Shown one piece after another: positions 19,899 through 21,402 of a DNA stretch of 21,402 bases. The position numbers were made by a program, and so were the translations under genes. The notes under the pieces are model-generated. The model saw nothing but the letters and a program-made list of their open reading frames with translations. It made no database searches and was not told the DNA's origin. This DNA is from JBMYYE01 sp049609065 (GTDB lineage Bacteria; Pseudomonadota; Alphaproteobacteria; Rhodobacterales; Rhodobacteraceae), in assembly GCA_049609065.1 (NCBI GenBank), contig JBMYYE010000032.1, positions 1 to 21,402 of the forward strand. Direction: 5' to 3'. How positions within the stretch are numbered: position 1 is the first letter of the stretch; each line of letters begins with the position of its first letter.

Positions 19899-20893
19899 GC
19901 AAGAAATTTCAAGTCGTCGGTATCGGCAATGCAATGGTGGATATTCTTTGTCATGTGGAGGATGCATTTTTGGCGGAGAATGGCGTTGAAAAAGGCATCA
20001 TGCAGCTGATCGATATGGAGCGGTCCGTGGCGCTTTATGATGCGATTGGCATGGCCAAGGAAATTTCTGGTGGCTCTGCGGCCAATACGATTGCAGGGAT
20101 TGCACATTTGGGCGGTAAAACCGCCTATGTGGGTAAAGTCAAAGATGATCAGCTTGGCGCGATTTTCGCCCATGACCTTCGGGCGCAAGGGGCGATTTAT
20201 GAAACAAAGAAGGCGTTGAAAACGTCGCCTGCGGAAACGGGGCGTTGTATTGTTCTCGTGACCCCTGATGGGGAGCGCTCCATGAACACCTATCTTGGTG
20301 TGACGGAGTTTTTGCATCCCCATGACATTGACGAAGCCATGATGGCGGATGCGGATTGGATTTACCTCGAAGGATACCGCTTTGACGGGCCAGACAGCCA
20401 CGAAGCCTTTGCCAAAGCGATTGCAGCGACCAAAGGCGCAGGCGGTAAAGTGTCGATCACACTATCGGACCCGTTTTGTGTGGAGCGCCACCGCGATGCG
20501 TTTCGCGCGATGATCCAAGATCACGTGGATCTTCTTTTTTGCAACCGTGCGGAAATGATGTCGATGTATGGGGATGATTTTGACGCAGCTCTTGCCGTGG
20601 CCGCGCAGGAATGCGCCTTGGTTGTGTGCACCGATTCCGAGCATGGCGTGCATATCGTGCAAAATGGCACACGGCTACATGTGGACGCAGTGCCAACACA
20701 GATTGTGGACGCAACGGGGGCAGGGGACCTGTTCGCGGGGGCGTTTTTATGGGGTCTGACCAACGGCTATGATGTGGAAACATGCGGCCGTATGGGCTGC
20801 GTCGCAGCATCTGAAATCATCAGCCATATCGGTGCACGTCCTGAGGCCGATTTGCAGGATATGTTCCAATCCCATGGGCTTTTGAAGAGCTAA
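19895..20893 (+). CDS. PfkB-family sugar kinase, adenosine-kinase-like
   Basis: This 332-residue ribokinase-fold protein starts FQVVGIGNAMVDILCHVED and has the substrate motif GGSAANTIAGIAHLGG (59-74), the lid segment, NRAEMMSMYG, and the anion-hole and catalytic motif DATGAGDLFAGAFL with base Asp278. Overall it matches alphaproteobacterial proteins annotated as adenosine kinases, which make AMP from adenosine in purine salvage; other nucleoside or sugar substrates are not excluded. Its ATG overlaps the nth stop codon (ATGA), indicating coupled translation. A strong hairpin terminator follows at 20901. Confidence 0.9.
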   Translation: MSKKFQVVGIGNAMVDILCHVEDAFLAENGVEKGIMQLIDMERSVALYDAIGMAKEISGGSAANTIAGIAHLGGKTAYVGKVKDDQLGAIFAHDLRAQGAIYETKKALKTSPAETGRCIVLVTPDGERSMNTYLGVTEFLHPHDIDEAMMADADWIYLEGYRFDGPDSHEAFAKAIAATKGAGGKVSITLSDPFCVERHRDAFRAMIQDHVDLLFCNRAEMMSMYGDDFDAALAVAAQECALVVCTDSEHGVHIVQNGTRLHVDAVPTQIVDATGAGDLFAGAFLWGLTNGYDVETCGRMGCVAASEIISHIGARPEADLQDMFQSHGLLKS

Positions 20894-20900
20894 AATAAGG

Positions 20901-20932
20901 GATGATGCAACTGAGTTGGTTGCATCATCTTT
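20901..20932. terminator. Hairpin terminator between convergent genes
   Basis: GATGATGCAAC (20901-20911) and GTTGCATCATC (20919-20929) form a perfect 11-base-pair stem with a 7-base loop and a short T run. It separates the kinase gene from the convergent gene ending at 20942 and probably serves both. Confidence 0.8.
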
Positions 20933-20941
20933 ACCAGTGAC

Positions 20942-21402
20942 CTATCGGCCGAGCTTGGCGTGAACCTCTTCGAGGTCAACTTCACCGATGGGCATTTTGT
21001 TGCTTGGATCGTTGAAGTCATATTTGAACAATTTGAAATCGCGGTGATAGATTTCCCAGATGAGATGCATGGAGAGATCATCAAAGTAATCTTCAACGGG
21101 ATGTGCGCGTTTGGGGCCGTGGCCTTCGCTTTCATTGAAACGTGGAATCGCCGTGAGATCAACCTGATGTGGGGTCTCAATCGCATCAAGAACGGATTGC
21201 ATCCCGTCGTTGAATTTTTCCGTAAAGAAAATGTTATCATAGGTCCCACCATTCACGATGAAGGTGGATACATGCCCCGCCATGGCAGACCAGTGGATGT
21301 CAGGGTCCATCGGGCGCCGCCAGCGGATGGTGTCGCGTACAAAAAGTAAAAAACGGCGAAAGGATTTGATTTGATCAAACTCAAACCCCGTTTCAGGGTC
21401 GC
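20942..21402 (-). CDS. Sulfotransferase-family protein, C-terminal part (5' end outside window)
   Basis: The leftward frame is open from the right edge to a TAG at 20942, about 153 residues with no start codon required inside the window. Upstream of an internal ATG at 21310 the frame continues with DPETGFEFDQIKSFRRFLLFV, so that ATG is not the true start. The end (LTAIPRFNESEGHGPKRAHP, then LIWEIYHRDFKLFKYDFND) resembles the C-terminus of sulfotransferase-family proteins, where a Pro-x-x-Asn segment is followed by an acidic Y-x-x-D-F-x-x-F-x-Y ending. The PAPS-binding P-loop would be outside the window, so the family is only probable. Confidence 0.6.
   Translation of the reverse strand, partial: DPETGFEFDQIKSFRRFLLFVRDTIRWRRPMDPDIHWSAMAGHVSTFIVNGGTYDNIFFTEKFNDGMQSVLDAIETPHQVDLTAIPRFNESEGHGPKRAHPVEDYFDDLSMHLIWEIYHRDFKLFKYDFNDPSNKMPIGEVDLEEVHAKLGR

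Noticed and set aside
20942..21310. Complete 122-residue protein starting at the ATG at 21310
   Set aside because: The frame stays open to the window edge with family-like residues before this ATG, so it is the 3' part of a longer gene.

Overview
The window looks like chromosome of an alphaproteobacterium of the order Rhodobacterales (Roseobacter type) with moderate GC content. The main evidence is a MipZ-type division ATPase, an F0 ATP-synthase operon in the order atpI-atpB-atpE-atpX(b')-atpF with no F1 genes attached, an Ffh with the G4 sequence TRMD, a TrmD with a short N-terminal extension, and a C-terminally extended ribosomal protein S16. It carries no rRNA, tRNA, CRISPR array, transposase or phage gene, and base and codon use look even throughout. 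It reads as core genome with a few accessory genes.

Layout. 1-3230: a sulfur amino-acid module. A methionine gamma-lyase (megL), a second Cys/Met-type PLP enzyme and the start of a third gene run leftward, and an Lrp/AsnC regulator is divergent from megL. 3270-4847: mipZ (division-site placement) and an integral-membrane ceramidase-family hydrolase, both leftward. 4878-10638: a long leftward run ffh, GNAT, chorismate mutase, rpsP, an unlisted 46-residue small protein, bluB, rimM, trmD, rplS, rpmE, ending in a strong terminator. This is the classic rpsP-rimM-trmD-rplS operon with SRP, aromatic and cobalamin genes joined to it, and it has stem-loops in several intercistronic gaps. 10639-10822: a structured gap with two hairpins and a terminator. 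10823-13327: azoR (leftward) divergent from a LysR regulator, then a pirin, a plausible quinone or electrophile-handling group. 13345-13668: an ArsR-type regulator, leftward. 13816-16616: the F0 operon with promoter, an internal UUCG-capped stem-loop between atpE and atpX, and a terminator. 16600-18284: a GntR/FCD regulator with a clear promoter/operator and an OmpA-type lipoprotein, both leftward. 18295-20893: DNA repair and salvage genes, with an AraC-alkyltransferase (Ada-like, leftward) divergent from endonuclease III (nth), which overlaps an adenosine-kinase-like PfkB gene. 20942-21402: the 3' end of a probable sulfotransferase gene, leftward and truncated by the window edge.

How the genes work together. 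Most are growth-linked housekeeping functions: translation, protein export, ATP synthesis and cell division. The accessory parts concern sulfur (methanethiol-producing MegL under a likely Lrp switch), cobalamin lower-ligand synthesis (BluB), sphingoid lipid turnover (ceramidase) and redox stress (AzoR, pirin). I see no unmistakable new multi-gene system. The best leads are the small protein translationally coupled to bluB inside a ribosomal operon, the structured gap upstream of ffh, the UUCG stem-loop in the atp mRNA, and a set of palindromic operator candidates. No stretch longer than 300 bases is without a gene.
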